From the NCBI RefSeq assembly GCF_016650635.1, contig NZ_JAEKFI010000004.1:2402501-2466500 (forward strand): DNA of 64,000 bases, read 5' to 3'. Positions within the stretch are counted from its first letter, which is position 1, and every line of letters begins with the position of its first letter. The translations under genes were made by a program, and so were the position numbers. The stretch comes from Pseudomonas sp. TH43. Lineage in GTDB: Bacteria > Pseudomonadota > Gammaproteobacteria > Pseudomonadales > Pseudomonadaceae. This document shows, one piece after another, positions 44,012 through 52,463 of this stretch. The notes below the pieces were generated by a model. That model was given only the letters and a program-made list of their open reading frames with translations. It made no database searches and was not told the origin of the DNA.

Positions 44012-44017
44012 TTTTTT

Positions 44018-44380
44018 ATGGACAAGCTAATTCGCGACCCTCCCCCCGAATCCAGCTCCCCGCTCGAGGACGCCATCCGCATCGACGATCAAGTCAAAAA
44101 CCGCGAAGCGATCAAGCGCGGCCTCGACTTCTATCTTTGCCCGCCACCTTCAAAACCCTACCAGCCCAGCACGATGTTTCTCGTGCAGCCAAACATCGAC
44201 ACCGAAACGTTGCTCGCCCACGCCTGTGAATCCCTGGCCTCGGCCAATGTAATGGCGAGCGATTTTGCAGACCAGCTCAGTCGCTCGCAGCGCAACACCG
44301 CGCTGGCGATCCAGCAGATTGTGATGCTGGCTGAACTTGCAGTGAGCCGGGCACTGGGCCGTATTGATCCGCAAACCTGA
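44018..44380 (+). CDS. DUF6124 family protein
   Basis: The 120-residue protein is of a Pseudomonas-restricted family of unknown function. It shows the family pattern: a variable charged N-terminus (about residues 1-50), then FLVQPNIDTETLLAHACESLASANVMASDFADQLSRSQRNTALAIQQIVMLAELAVSRAL, a predicted helical pair. TAGGAG lies 6 nt before the ATG. There is no signal peptide. It is preceded by a long structured leader, which I recall as a common accompaniment of this family and of DUF3077 genes in Pseudomonas. Confidence 0.82.
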   Translation: MDKLIRDPPPESSSPLEDAIRIDDQVKNREAIKRGLDFYLCPPPSKPYQPSTMFLVQPNIDTETLLAHACESLASANVMASDFADQLSRSQRNTALAIQQIVMLAELAVSRALGRIDPQT

Positions 44381-44426
44381 GCTTGTGTCGATTGCTTTGT
44401 GCATTGATGCCGCTGGTCAAATTGAC

Positions 44427-44465
44427 GCCATCATTTTGACATTTTGATGGTGTCGAAATGATGGC
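44427..44465. promoter_or_regulatory. 15-bp dyad upstream of the autotransporter
   Basis: GCCATCATTTTGACA (44427-44441) faces TGTCGAAATGATGGC (44451-44465) with one mismatch and a 9-nt loop. Without a T run, it could be an operator dyad or the 3' hairpin of the DUF6124 transcript. Confidence 0.55.
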
Positions 44466-44575
44466 TATTGTACATTCCCCGCACTCCAACCAGGCCTTCT
44501 GGTGGGGTCGGTAGGGATGCCTGAGTAAATGTGAACCCTGCTGAAACTTTTCAAGTTTTCGGAAGGGAATCTCGT

Positions 44576-46954
44576 TTGAATACCTCATGTTTGCGCCACT
44601 CGTTGTTGGCGCTGTCCATCGCTGCTGCCACGCTGCACGCCTCGATCGCTGTGGGCGCCGACCTGAATTACGATCTCAGCGGCGGGCCGCTGAACAGTAA
44701 CCTGCAGACCTGGGGGCTGGTCGATTTGAACGGCAACGGCACCATCGCTGCCGGGGCGCCGTCGACCTTTACTTACGCGGCTCAGTTCGCGGGGCTGACC
44801 GCTGACCAGTTACGCAACAACGGTAATATCCGCATCGATGGCGCCAATCACGGTGTCGGTATCAGCCTCGGCTCTTCTGGCGCAGTGCCGAGCAAAATCA
44901 CCAATAGTCTGATCAACGACGGTTCGATCTCGGTTCACGGCTTGACCGGTTCGGGTGACTCCACCGGCATTGGCGACATTGGCAGTACGATCGGTGGCAC
45001 TCTTTCCAACACCGGCAGTATCGATGTCAGTGGCGAGCGCGCCAGCGGCGTCATGCTGGTGCATACCACGTTGGGCGGGTTCAGCAATGAGGGCACTATC
45101 AGTGCCAGCGGGGCAGAGGCGCTTGGGGTGTTTCTCGACGGTGCCACGCTTAAAAATCCGCTTAACAACAGTGGTGTGATTCGCGCCAGCGGTAGCAATG
45201 CCGAGGCGCTGACGCTGGAAGGGGTGAAATTCACCTCCAGCAGTTTGCTGGCCAACAGCGGCACGATTTCCGGTGAGTCCATCGGCATTCACATCAGTGA
45301 CCAGACAGCAGGCAACAACCTGTTCAGAATTTATCAGCTGAGCGGCTCGATCGAGGGCGGTTCGGCGGCGATCCAGGTTGATGATGGGCAAACGTATTTC
45401 GACTTCTTCGGCGGTACGGTCAAGGGTGATCTGCTCGGGCTGGCCGGCGTGCGGGTCGACGGCGACGCAACGTTCGATGGTTCGACGATCAAGTCAGGTT
45501 ACGTCACCATCGAAGAAGGCACGCTGACCCTGGTACGACCGCACACCACGATCATCGGCGACTTCGACATGGAAGAAGCCAATTCGGTGCTGGAGCTGTA
45601 CCTGGGCAATGACACCAATCCGGCGCTGCCGGTTTTGAAAGTCACCGGGACTACCGAGATCGCGCCAGGCGGGCAGTTGCGTTTGCTGGCTCGCTCCAGC
45701 GACTTCCGCGTCACTCCCGGTGGCACGCGTTACACCTTGATCAGCTCGGGCAATCTGGTCGGTGGCAGCAACCTGACGGTCAGTTCCAGCTCGGCGCTGC
45801 TGGACGTGAAAAGCTTCGGTGTCGAAGGCAATGACATCACCAGCGTGGTGACCACCAAGTCGGATGAAACCCTGGCGGTCAACACGCTGGCCGCGGGCGG
45901 CAGTCGTAACGCGGCAACCGCGGTGGGGCGTCTTGCCAGTGTGATGTCACGTATCGATGAGCAGGACCCGGTGTTTCAGGCGTTCGCCAATGCCAGCACC
46001 GATGCCGAGCTGGCGCGGTTGTCCGAGGCACTCAGCCCGGACGTCAGCCGTGGGGTGCTTCACGCCACCACCAACAGCCAGACGCTGGTTTCGGGGGTGA
46101 TCAATGATCGCTCCAGTCGTGCCCGCGCAGCCGCCGGCTCGAGCGAAAAGGGCGTCTGGCTGCAAGCCTTGAGCAGCGATGCCAACCAGGACGCGCGCCG
46201 TGGCGTTGCCGGTTACGACGCCGACAGCCACGGCATCGCGGTGGGTGCCGACGGCCAGTTGAACGCCGACACGACGTTGGGTCTGGCGTACAGCTACCTC
46301 GACAGCGATGTGAAATCCGACCTTGGCAGCAAAACCAAAGTGACCGGGCACGCGCTGACCGTGTACAGCAATTGGGTGCACGACAACTGGTTTGTCGATT
46401 CGTCGTTGATGGTCGGCTGGAACGATAACGAGTCCAAACGCTATATCGCCGGTACTCGCGCCAAGGGTGACTACGACAGTGACGTGTTCGGTGTGAGTGC
46501 ATTGGCCGGTTACAGCCTGCGCCTGATGCCTGATGTCGTGTTGGAGCCGCAAGTCGGCGCACGTTACGCCAACGTGGGCATGGACGCGTATCACGAGAAG
46601 GGCAGTTCGGCCTCGTTGAATGTCGGCAGCCAGCGTTACGAAGTGGGTGAAATGGGCGTGGGCGCGCGTCTGGCCGCCGCGTTCGCGATCGGCACCGGCA
46701 GTCTTGAACCTGAGGCGAAGGTCATGGCGTGGCATGACTTCATCGGCGACAAGGTCGGCACCACATCATCGTTTGTGTTGGGTGGTGATTCGTTCACCAG
46801 CCGTGGCACCACACCGGTACGTGACAGTTATGAACTGGGGCTGGGTGCCAACTACCGGATGGGCGCCTGGAGTGTCGGCGGTTCGTACAATTACGTGACC
46901 GCCAGCGGTTTCGACTCCGACGGCTTCACCGCGAAAGTGCGCTACGCATTCTGA
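44576..46954 (+). CDS. Autotransporter (type Va) outer-membrane adhesin
   Basis: The 792-residue surface protein starts at TTG 44576 (MNTSCLRHSLLALSIAAATLHA), supported by GGAAGG 8 nt upstream; a GTG 45 nt earlier lacks a signal-like start. A signal peptide is cleaved near residue 29. The passenger (to about 500) is a beta-solenoid with repeated NxGxI/SVxG turns (LSNTGSIDVSGERASGV, FSNEGTISASGAEALGV). The C-terminal autotransporter barrel begins near EKGVWLQALSSDANQDARR and ends VRYAF with terminal Phe. No protease triad or RGD was seen. The substrate or receptor is unknown. Confidence 0.9.
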   Translation: MNTSCLRHSLLALSIAAATLHASIAVGADLNYDLSGGPLNSNLQTWGLVDLNGNGTIAAGAPSTFTYAAQFAGLTADQLRNNGNIRIDGANHGVGISLGSSGAVPSKITNSLINDGSISVHGLTGSGDSTGIGDIGSTIGGTLSNTGSIDVSGERASGVMLVHTTLGGFSNEGTISASGAEALGVFLDGATLKNPLNNSGVIRASGSNAEALTLEGVKFTSSSLLANSGTISGESIGIHISDQTAGNNLFRIYQLSGSIEGGSAAIQVDDGQTYFDFFGGTVKGDLLGLAGVRVDGDATFDGSTIKSGYVTIEEGTLTLVRPHTTIIGDFDMEEANSVLELYLGNDTNPALPVLKVTGTTEIAPGGQLRLLARSSDFRVTPGGTRYTLISSGNLVGGSNLTVSSSSALLDVKSFGVEGNDITSVVTTKSDETLAVNTLAAGGSRNAATAVGRLASVMSRIDEQDPVFQAFANASTDAELARLSEALSPDVSRGVLHATTNSQTLVSGVINDRSSRARAAAGSSEKGVWLQALSSDANQDARRGVAGYDADSHGIAVGADGQLNADTTLGLAYSYLDSDVKSDLGSKTKVTGHALTVYSNWVHDNWFVDSSLMVGWNDNESKRYIAGTRAKGDYDSDVFGVSALAGYSLRLMPDVVLEPQVGARYANVGMDAYHEKGSSASLNVGSQRYEVGEMGVGARLAAAFAIGTGSLEPEAKVMAWHDFIGDKVGTTSSFVLGGDSFTSRGTTPVRDSYELGLGANYRMGAWSVGGSYNYVTASGFDSDGFTAKVRYAF

Positions 46955-46957
46955 CTC

Positions 46958-47043
46958 CTGCAGGCGCCGGCAAAGGCTGCGATCTTTTTATGTTGATCGT
47001 AAAAACAAGATCAACAGATCGCAGCCTGCGGCAGCTCCTACAG
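46958..47043. repeat. REPIN, GGCTGCGATC class
   Basis: CTGCAGGCGCCGGCAAAGGCTGCGATC faces GATCGCAGCCTGCGGCAGCTCCTACAG, with internal GTTGATC / GATCAAC pairing. It lies between the convergent autotransporter and TpsB genes. Confidence 0.8.
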
Positions 47044-47047
47044 TTGA

Positions 47048-48718
47048 TTACAGTTGGTAGCTGAAGCTGATGCTGTAACGCGGTCGGCGGTTGAAGGTGT
47101 CCAGTGCTTCGTCGGACATTGCCTTCGCCGCCTCCAGCGCAATGTTGTAGTACTTGGCATCGCCGAATCGTAAACCGATCGCCGCCGACGACAGACTGTT
47201 GGCTTGCACCGGCAGTTGATTGAACCAGCTGCGCGAGCGATCGAGCACCACATACGGTTGCAGAATCCGCACCCAATTGCCGTCGCGGTTGAAGCTGTAG
47301 TTGACCTCGTACGCCACCCCCCAGCCTTTGTCGCCGGACGCCTGATCGTCGGGATAACCACGGCCGAAATTCTGCCCGCCGAACACCGCGCGTTCGCTGT
47401 CGGGCAAGGTGTCGTCGCTCCAGTACAGCGCCGCCGAAAGCACGCCTTGCCAATTGTCGAAGAACTTGTCGCTCTGCACTCCGGAAAGGCGCACGCGGAA
47501 GAAGTTCAGGTCGATGGCGCTGTTGTTGGTCTTCGCGCCCATGCTGTCGAGGCCTTGATAGACACCGCCGCTGAGGATTCGCAGCTGCCGCGCATCAGCC
47601 TTGCGCCAGTCACTTTCGAAGGCGAGGGCGCGGATGTCGGTGCGTTCTTCGACGCTCAGCGGGTAGCCGACAACGTTGTAGCGGGTTTTGTCGTTGACCG
47701 CATATAACCGCGAACCGGCGGTCAACAACTCGTTGGAGGCGGCGATCAGCGGGAAAGTGAAACCGACCGAGTAACGATCATTCTCGCGATGCGGTTTGAG
47801 TTCCAGGCCGTTGTCGAGCTGTACGTTGGTGCCCGGATCGGCGCGGTAGCGTGAGGCAGACAGGGCGAGTTGCGCGCCTTCGGCGTTGAGGAACTGGTTG
47901 TAGTCCACACGGTAGTAATGCTCTTTGTCGTCACCCGGTGGGAAGAGGCCGCTGAGGGACAATTGCTCGCCCATCGAAGTCTGCGAATTGCTACTGACTC
48001 CGAGCAGAGCCTGCGTACCGTTGCGGTTGTCTTCAGTGGTGCTCAGCGAGCTGGTGAACGGCTTGCGGCTGGCTTCGGCCACCAGCGTGGTCGCGCCGTC
48101 GGTAGTGCCCGGTGGCGGCACCTGCGCCTGAATGGTCACGCCGGGAATGCGCGTCATCAGCGTGGTGTAACGCTCGAAGGTCTTGCGCGTCAGCGGCCGT
48201 TCGGCCTGAATTTTCGCGGCCAGTTTGTCGATCAGGTCTTTGACCCGGCCGACGTCGCCCTGCATCTGGATATCGCGGACATAGCCTTCCACCAGCACCA
48301 CGCGTGCTACACCGTCATCAAAACTCTGTTGCGGCAGGAACGCGTAGGACAGCAGGTAACCGTCCTGCTGATAGCGACGAGTGATGTTGCGCGTGGCTTC
48401 GATCAGGTCGGCGAGGCTGGTTTGCCGGCCGATAAGGCCTTTGTAATTCTCGGCGAGTTCGGTCAGCGGATAGAGGGTGCCGCCTTCGATCTGCACGGTT
48501 TTCAGGTTGACCTTGGTGCTCATCATCAATGGCTGCGCGGCGGTCGCACCGGCATCCGGCACTTGCACCGGCGCGGCGCTCGGGCGATAGGCATCGGCCG
48601 GCAAGTTGGGCACGGGCAGGTTGCGAATGGTTTCGTTGCTATTGAGAAAGCTGGGCAGGGTGTCGGCGAGGGCAGCGGAACTGAGACTGAGGAACAACAG
48701 GGACGCCATAACGCGCAT
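47048..48718 (-). CDS. TpsB-family outer-membrane transporter (ShlB/FhaC/HecB)
   Basis: The 556-residue two-partner secretion transporter starts at MRVMASLLFLSLSSAALA, with GGAG 6-7 nt upstream. After the signal peptide and a Pro-rich linker come POTRA domains (KTVQIEGGTLYPLTELAENYKGLIG; VVLVEGYVRDIQMQGDVGRV). A FhaC-type 16-strand barrel follows, whose conserved lid motif reads FGRGYPDD, ending FSYQL. TpsB proteins export a large TpsA partner. No TpsA is adjacent; the neighbour upstream is a repetitive lipoprotein gene on the same strand. Confidence 0.9.
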   Translation of the reverse strand: MRVMASLLFLSLSSAALADTLPSFLNSNETIRNLPVPNLPADAYRPSAAPVQVPDAGATAAQPLMMSTKVNLKTVQIEGGTLYPLTELAENYKGLIGRQTSLADLIEATRNITRRYQQDGYLLSYAFLPQQSFDDGVARVVLVEGYVRDIQMQGDVGRVKDLIDKLAAKIQAERPLTRKTFERYTTLMTRIPGVTIQAQVPPPGTTDGATTLVAEASRKPFTSSLSTTEDNRNGTQALLGVSSNSQTSMGEQLSLSGLFPPGDDKEHYYRVDYNQFLNAEGAQLALSASRYRADPGTNVQLDNGLELKPHRENDRYSVGFTFPLIAASNELLTAGSRLYAVNDKTRYNVVGYPLSVEERTDIRALAFESDWRKADARQLRILSGGVYQGLDSMGAKTNNSAIDLNFFRVRLSGVQSDKFFDNWQGVLSAALYWSDDTLPDSERAVFGGQNFGRGYPDDQASGDKGWGVAYEVNYSFNRDGNWVRILQPYVVLDRSRSWFNQLPVQANSLSSAAIGLRFGDAKYYNIALEAAKAMSDEALDTFNRRPRYSISFSYQL

Positions 48719-48851
48719 AGGACACTCCATGGTCAGATCGCAGCTCAAGGCTGTTTTTTCCTAAGAAAAAAGCGGAAGACTCGTGGGAATCTTCCGCCCT
48801 CAACCAAGCGTAGGCGCTGTAGGTGAGGCCGTCGAATCGGCCAGGTGCAAT

Positions 48852-50423
48852 TTAGCGTTTGTTGCCTCCCAGAGCGCCGGTCAACCCACCGAGTACGCCG
48901 CCCAGACCGCCACCGGTGGTGCCCCCGCTGGCACCGCCGTTGACCAGACCGCCGACCGCTGCAACGGTGCCGCCGACGTTGTTGACCAGACCACCGACTG
49001 CCGTGGTCACCGGGTTGTTGGTGGCGGCAATGCTGTTGCCGATACCGCTGACCGCGCCGCCGATCTGGCCGGTGAGTCCGGCGACTGGCGAGCCTAAACC
49101 TGTGGCTGCGCCGACTTGTTGCGTGACGTTGGTGACCGCGCTGGTGACCGGGTTCAAGCCTGCGCCCAAGGTGGCGCCAACGGTGGCCAGTGGCGAGGTC
49201 GTTGCGGTAATCGGTGAGCCCGAGCCGCCCAGCACGGTGTTGAGCGAGGCGACGGTGTTGCCCAGTCCGACTGCAGTGACGCCACCAGCACTGACGACGC
49301 CGTTGGTGTTGCCGGCGTTCAGACCGGCGCCGACATTGACCACCGCGCCGCCGACGGTTTGCAGCAGACCAGTCCCACCGAGGCCGCCGCCCAGACCACC
49401 ACCCAGACCACCGCCAGTGCCGGAGCCGCTGCTGTTGGACACCAGACCGCCAGCCTTGCCGACCGCCGTCCCGGTATTGCTCAAGGCGCCGCCCAGCGTG
49501 TTGGTCACGGCATTACCATTGCCAGCGTCGGTGACCTTGTCACCCAGGCCGTTGACGGCACCGCCGACTTTCGAAATCACTCCTTTGAGCGGATCACCCA
49601 GCCCGGTCGCATCGCCGATCTTGTCGGTGGTGCTTTCAACCATGGCGATCACCGGCACCAAACCGGCGCCGACTTTATCCGTCAGTTGGCTGGTCGGGCC
49701 ATTGGTCAGGGTGGTGTCGAGGGTATTGCCGAGCATGGTGACTTTCGCGCCGACACCGTCGAGCAATGGCGCCACTTTGGTAATCACACCGCCGACCACC
49801 GGAACGCTGTTGGTGGCGGTGACCAGTTTGCCACTGAGGTCAGTCACGCCATTGCCGACATCCGTGACCACGCCGCCAACCGAGGCAACTGTGGTGGTCA
49901 GGCCTTTAGGATCGGTTGACAGTTTGCCGATGCCATTGGCGACACCATCGCCAAGAGTCGTGACCACGTTGCCGGCGGTGTTGGCCGCGCTTTGCACCAC
50001 GCCACCGACCACAGGAACAGTGCTCAGCGAGTCGCCAATCTGGCCGACGCCATCACCGACGCCGGCGACGGTTTTACCGACATCCTGCACCAGGGTAGTG
50101 GTCACCAACGGTGTGGTGGTCGGATTGGTTGGATTCGTCGGGTTGGTTGGGTCGGTTGGATTTGTAGGGTTCGTCGGATTGGTCGGATCGGTTGTGCCAG
50201 TACCACCAGTACCACCCGTGCCGCCGGTTCCGCCTGTACCCGCGGTATCACCTGTGCCGCCACTACCGCCCGTGCCACCAGTGCCGCTTGTGCCACTGGT
50301 AGGCGAGGAACTGCCGGAGCTGCTGTGATGGCCGCCACCGCCGCTGCTGCAACCGGCGAGGCCGAGGGAGAGAATCAATGCCAAAGCGATTGCTGATTTG
50401 CACCACACGTCTTGAGTTTTCAT
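48852..50423 (-). CDS. Repetitive Gly/Thr/Val-rich lipoprotein beside tpsB
   Basis: The 523-residue protein starts at MKTQDVWCKSAIALALILSL, with lipobox LGLAGC. Low-complexity blocks follow: Ser/Gly, then GTGGTGGTGG-type (about residues 40-75), then NPTNPTDPT repeats (about 80-105). The body has irregular repeats built on VGxxVxxVGxxV and NPVTxxVGG units, and a Gly-rich C-terminus (GGLGGVLGGLTGALGG). Such proteins are often labelled collagen-like, although true Gly-X-Y repeats are not maintained. It lies 133 bp upstream of the TpsB gene on the same strand, so it may be its exported or anchored partner. That pairing is inference. Confidence 0.8.
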   Translation of the reverse strand: MKTQDVWCKSAIALALILSLGLAGCSSGGGGHHSSSGSSSPTSGTSGTGGTGGSGGTGDTAGTGGTGGTGGTGGTGTTDPTNPTNPTNPTDPTNPTNPTNPTTTPLVTTTLVQDVGKTVAGVGDGVGQIGDSLSTVPVVGGVVQSAANTAGNVVTTLGDGVANGIGKLSTDPKGLTTTVASVGGVVTDVGNGVTDLSGKLVTATNSVPVVGGVITKVAPLLDGVGAKVTMLGNTLDTTLTNGPTSQLTDKVGAGLVPVIAMVESTTDKIGDATGLGDPLKGVISKVGGAVNGLGDKVTDAGNGNAVTNTLGGALSNTGTAVGKAGGLVSNSSGSGTGGGLGGGLGGGLGGTGLLQTVGGAVVNVGAGLNAGNTNGVVSAGGVTAVGLGNTVASLNTVLGGSGSPITATTSPLATVGATLGAGLNPVTSAVTNVTQQVGAATGLGSPVAGLTGQIGGAVSGIGNSIAATNNPVTTAVGGLVNNVGGTVAAVGGLVNGGASGGTTGGGLGGVLGGLTGALGGNKR

Positions 50424-50617
50424 GATCGAGATTCCTTGCACCTGTCACAACGTTCGTTGCCTTCGATGGCTTGCCGATCTGTCGCCGGCAATGCCTCGTC
50501 CGTGGCTCTAATCTCAGTCGAGGGTGCGTTTCCGACCATTCTCAAGTTGGTATTAACGCCTTTATATATAAGGCGCAAAGCAGCGCCTAAGGACTAATAC
50601 CCAGGTAATAGAGGCGC
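50424..50617. other. Upstream region of the lipoprotein gene
   Basis: Contains the AT-rich stretch CTTTATATATAAGG flanked by GGCGC-like arms (50550-50590), a plausible promoter area for the minus-strand lipoprotein-tpsB genes. No precise element was fixed. Confidence 0.35.
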
Positions 50618-50642
50618 AAAAAAAAGCCTTGAAAATCAAGGC
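50618..50642 (-). terminator. Intrinsic terminator, minus strand
   Basis: On the minus strand GCCTTG-ATTTT-CAAGGC is followed by eight T residues. It would stop transcription that crosses the tandem array from the fatty-acid genes before it reaches the lipoprotein gene. Confidence 0.75.
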
Positions 50643-50662
50643 TAGGCGTTTTCAACTGCGTG

Positions 50663-51603
50663 GAAAGAGGGCGGAAAAAACTTAAGTGATATACACACAA
50701 TTAACAGGCCTGCCGTGGCTTTTTGACCCAACTCAACCCCCCTGTGGTGAGGGGATTTATCCCCGTTGGGTTGCGCAGCAGCCCTCAGGATCTCAAGCGT
50801 TCAGATAGATCGAGTTCACCGGTCTTACGACGGCTGCGCCGCCGAACGGGGATAAATCCCCTCGCCACGGAATCTTCCTATGGCCTGGTATGCGTCTGCG
50901 GGGCAAGAGGGCGGAAAAAACTTAAGTGATATACACACAATTAACAGGCCTGCCGCGGCTTTTCGACCCAACTCAGCTCCCTTGTGGCGAGGGGATTTAT
51001 CCCCGTTGGGTTGCGCAGCAGCCCCAGGATCTCAGGCGTTTCAGATAGATCGAGTTCACCGGTTTTACGACGGCTGCGCCGCCGAACGGGGATAAATCCC
51101 CTCGCCACGGAATCTTCCTTTGGCCTGGTATGCGTCTGCGGGGCAAGAGGGCGGAAAAAACTTAAGTGATGTACACACAATTAACAGGCCTGCCGTGGCT
51201 TTTTGACCCAACTCAACCCCCCTGTGGTGAGGGGATTTATCCCCGTTGGATTGCGCAGCATCCCCAAGGATCTCAAGCGTTCAGATAGATCGAGTTCACC
51301 GGTCTTACGACGGCTGCGCCGCCGAACGGGGATAAATCCCCTCGCCACGGAATCTTCCTATGGCCTGGCATGCATCTGCGGGGCAAGAGGGTGGAAAAAA
51401 CTTAAGATGTACACACAATTAACAGGCCTGCCGTGGCTTTTTGACCCAACTCGCCCCCCTGTGGTGAGGGGATTTATCCCCGTTGGGTTGCGCAGCAGCC
51501 CCAGGATCTCAAGCGTTCAGATAGATCGAGTTCACCGGTCTTACGACGGCTGCGCCGCCGAACGGGGATAAATCCCCTCGCCACGCTCCCTGTGGCCTGG
51601 GAT
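50663..51603. repeat. Four-copy tandem array, 240-bp unit
   Basis: CTTAAG-anchored units start at 50681, 50921, 51161 and 51401, exactly 240 bp apart. Each unit contains AACTTAAGTGAT...CACACAATTAACAGGCC and a long inverted pair (GTGGTGAGGGGATTTATCCC facing GGGATAAATCCCCTCGCCAC). Differences between units are a few percent. The last unit ends at the 3' end of the MaoC-like gene. Short in-frame open frames (for example 50723-50929) are repeat shadows. Confidence 0.95.
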
Positions 51604-51606
51604 GGT

Positions 51607-52461
51607 TCAGCCGATCGGCTGCCACTGCCCGACCATGTGTTCCAGATCATTCGCGCCGATCAGGCGCAGTTCGCCACTGGACCCCGCCGCACTCGCCAGC
51701 AAGGTCACCTCGCTCGGCAACCGCACGGGTTTGCGAAAGTGCACGGCGATCTCGATGTTGGCCTTGGGCAAGTGATCGGCCAGTGCCGCCAAAGTACGCG
51801 CCTTGTTCCACAACCCATGGGCAATTGCCGTGGGAAAGCCGAACAACCTGGCACTCGCCGCGCTCAAGTGGATCGGGTTGTAGTCCCCCGACACCTTGGC
51901 GTATTGCCGACCAATGTCCGCCGGGGCTTTCCAGTGCGCCACTTCCGTCAGCGCTGGCGTGGGCTCCCACGTCTGCTCGACGGGTTCACCCTCAAGCTTG
52001 ACCCCGCGACAGAGCATCTGGCTTTCGGCTTCCCACAATGGCCCGAGTTGATCGTCCAGGGTGGTCAGCACGTCAAACGTCGCGCCCTTCGGATGCGGCT
52101 GCAGGTTGTGCACGCGCACGCTGACTTGCGCCCGACTGATTGCGCCCATCGGCCGCAAGACACGGATGCGGTTGCTCAGATGAATCAGCCCCAGTAACGG
52201 GAAGGGAAAATCCTTGGCGGTGAGTAATTGCATTTGCAAGGCGAAGGCGAGGATATGCGGATAAGTCGGCGGCAGCAGACCGTCGTCGGCAAATCCACAG
52301 ACCTTGCGGTAGGCCGCCAGGCGTTTGCCATCGACATCGACCCAGCAGCGCAAACCGCTGTCAGGCAGTTGCGTGCCAGTGATTTTGCGTCGCGTGGCTG
52401 CCCGTACATACAGACCGGGCAGGCTCGGTTCGCGATCCAGCGTGTGCCATTCGATGCTCAT
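51607..52461 (-). CDS. MaoC-like hydratase/dehydratase
   Basis: The 284-residue hot-dog-fold protein starts at MSIEWHTLDREPSLPG, two bases after the fabG-like stop. An N-terminal half-domain precedes the MaoC motif YAKVSGDYNPIHLSAASARLFGFPTAIAHGLW (about residues 185-216), with the catalytic Asp and His present. Such enzymes hydrate enoyl thioesters. Paired with a long FabG-type reductase, it could serve R-specific beta-oxidation, polyhydroxyalkanoate supply or fatty-acid modification; the choice cannot be made here. Confidence 0.87.
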   Translation of the reverse strand: MSIEWHTLDREPSLPGLYVRAATRRKITGTQLPDSGLRCWVDVDGKRLAAYRKVCGFADDGLLPPTYPHILAFALQMQLLTAKDFPFPLLGLIHLSNRIRVLRPMGAISRAQVSVRVHNLQPHPKGATFDVLTTLDDQLGPLWEAESQMLCRGVKLEGEPVEQTWEPTPALTEVAHWKAPADIGRQYAKVSGDYNPIHLSAASARLFGFPTAIAHGLWNKARTLAALADHLPKANIEIAVHFRKPVRLPSEVTLLASAAGSSGELRLIGANDLEHMVGQWQPIG

Positions 52462-52463
52462 GC

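Larger units (their letters stand above)
42747..44017. other. 1.27-kb gene-free repeat island after the tad operon
   Basis: Holds REP halves (42752-42774, 43325-43350, 43397-43425, near 43590), a triple GATCTTTT repeat, two copies of a longer repeated element, a hexanucleotide array and the DUF6124 leader. Open frames here consist of simple repeats such as (EQ)n or (AL)n and have no gene-like start regions. Confidence 0.8.

Noticed and set aside
50723..51571. Repeated short open frames (VRGFIPVGLRS...) in the 240-bp array
   Set aside because: They are copies of the repeat read in the same frame because 240 is a multiple of three; similar frames occur in other REP-rich spacers, for example before the thiolase gene.
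50663..51603. A CRISPR array, because of regular repeats
   Set aside because: The units are 240 bp with no short repeat and unique spacer pattern, and no cas genes are present.
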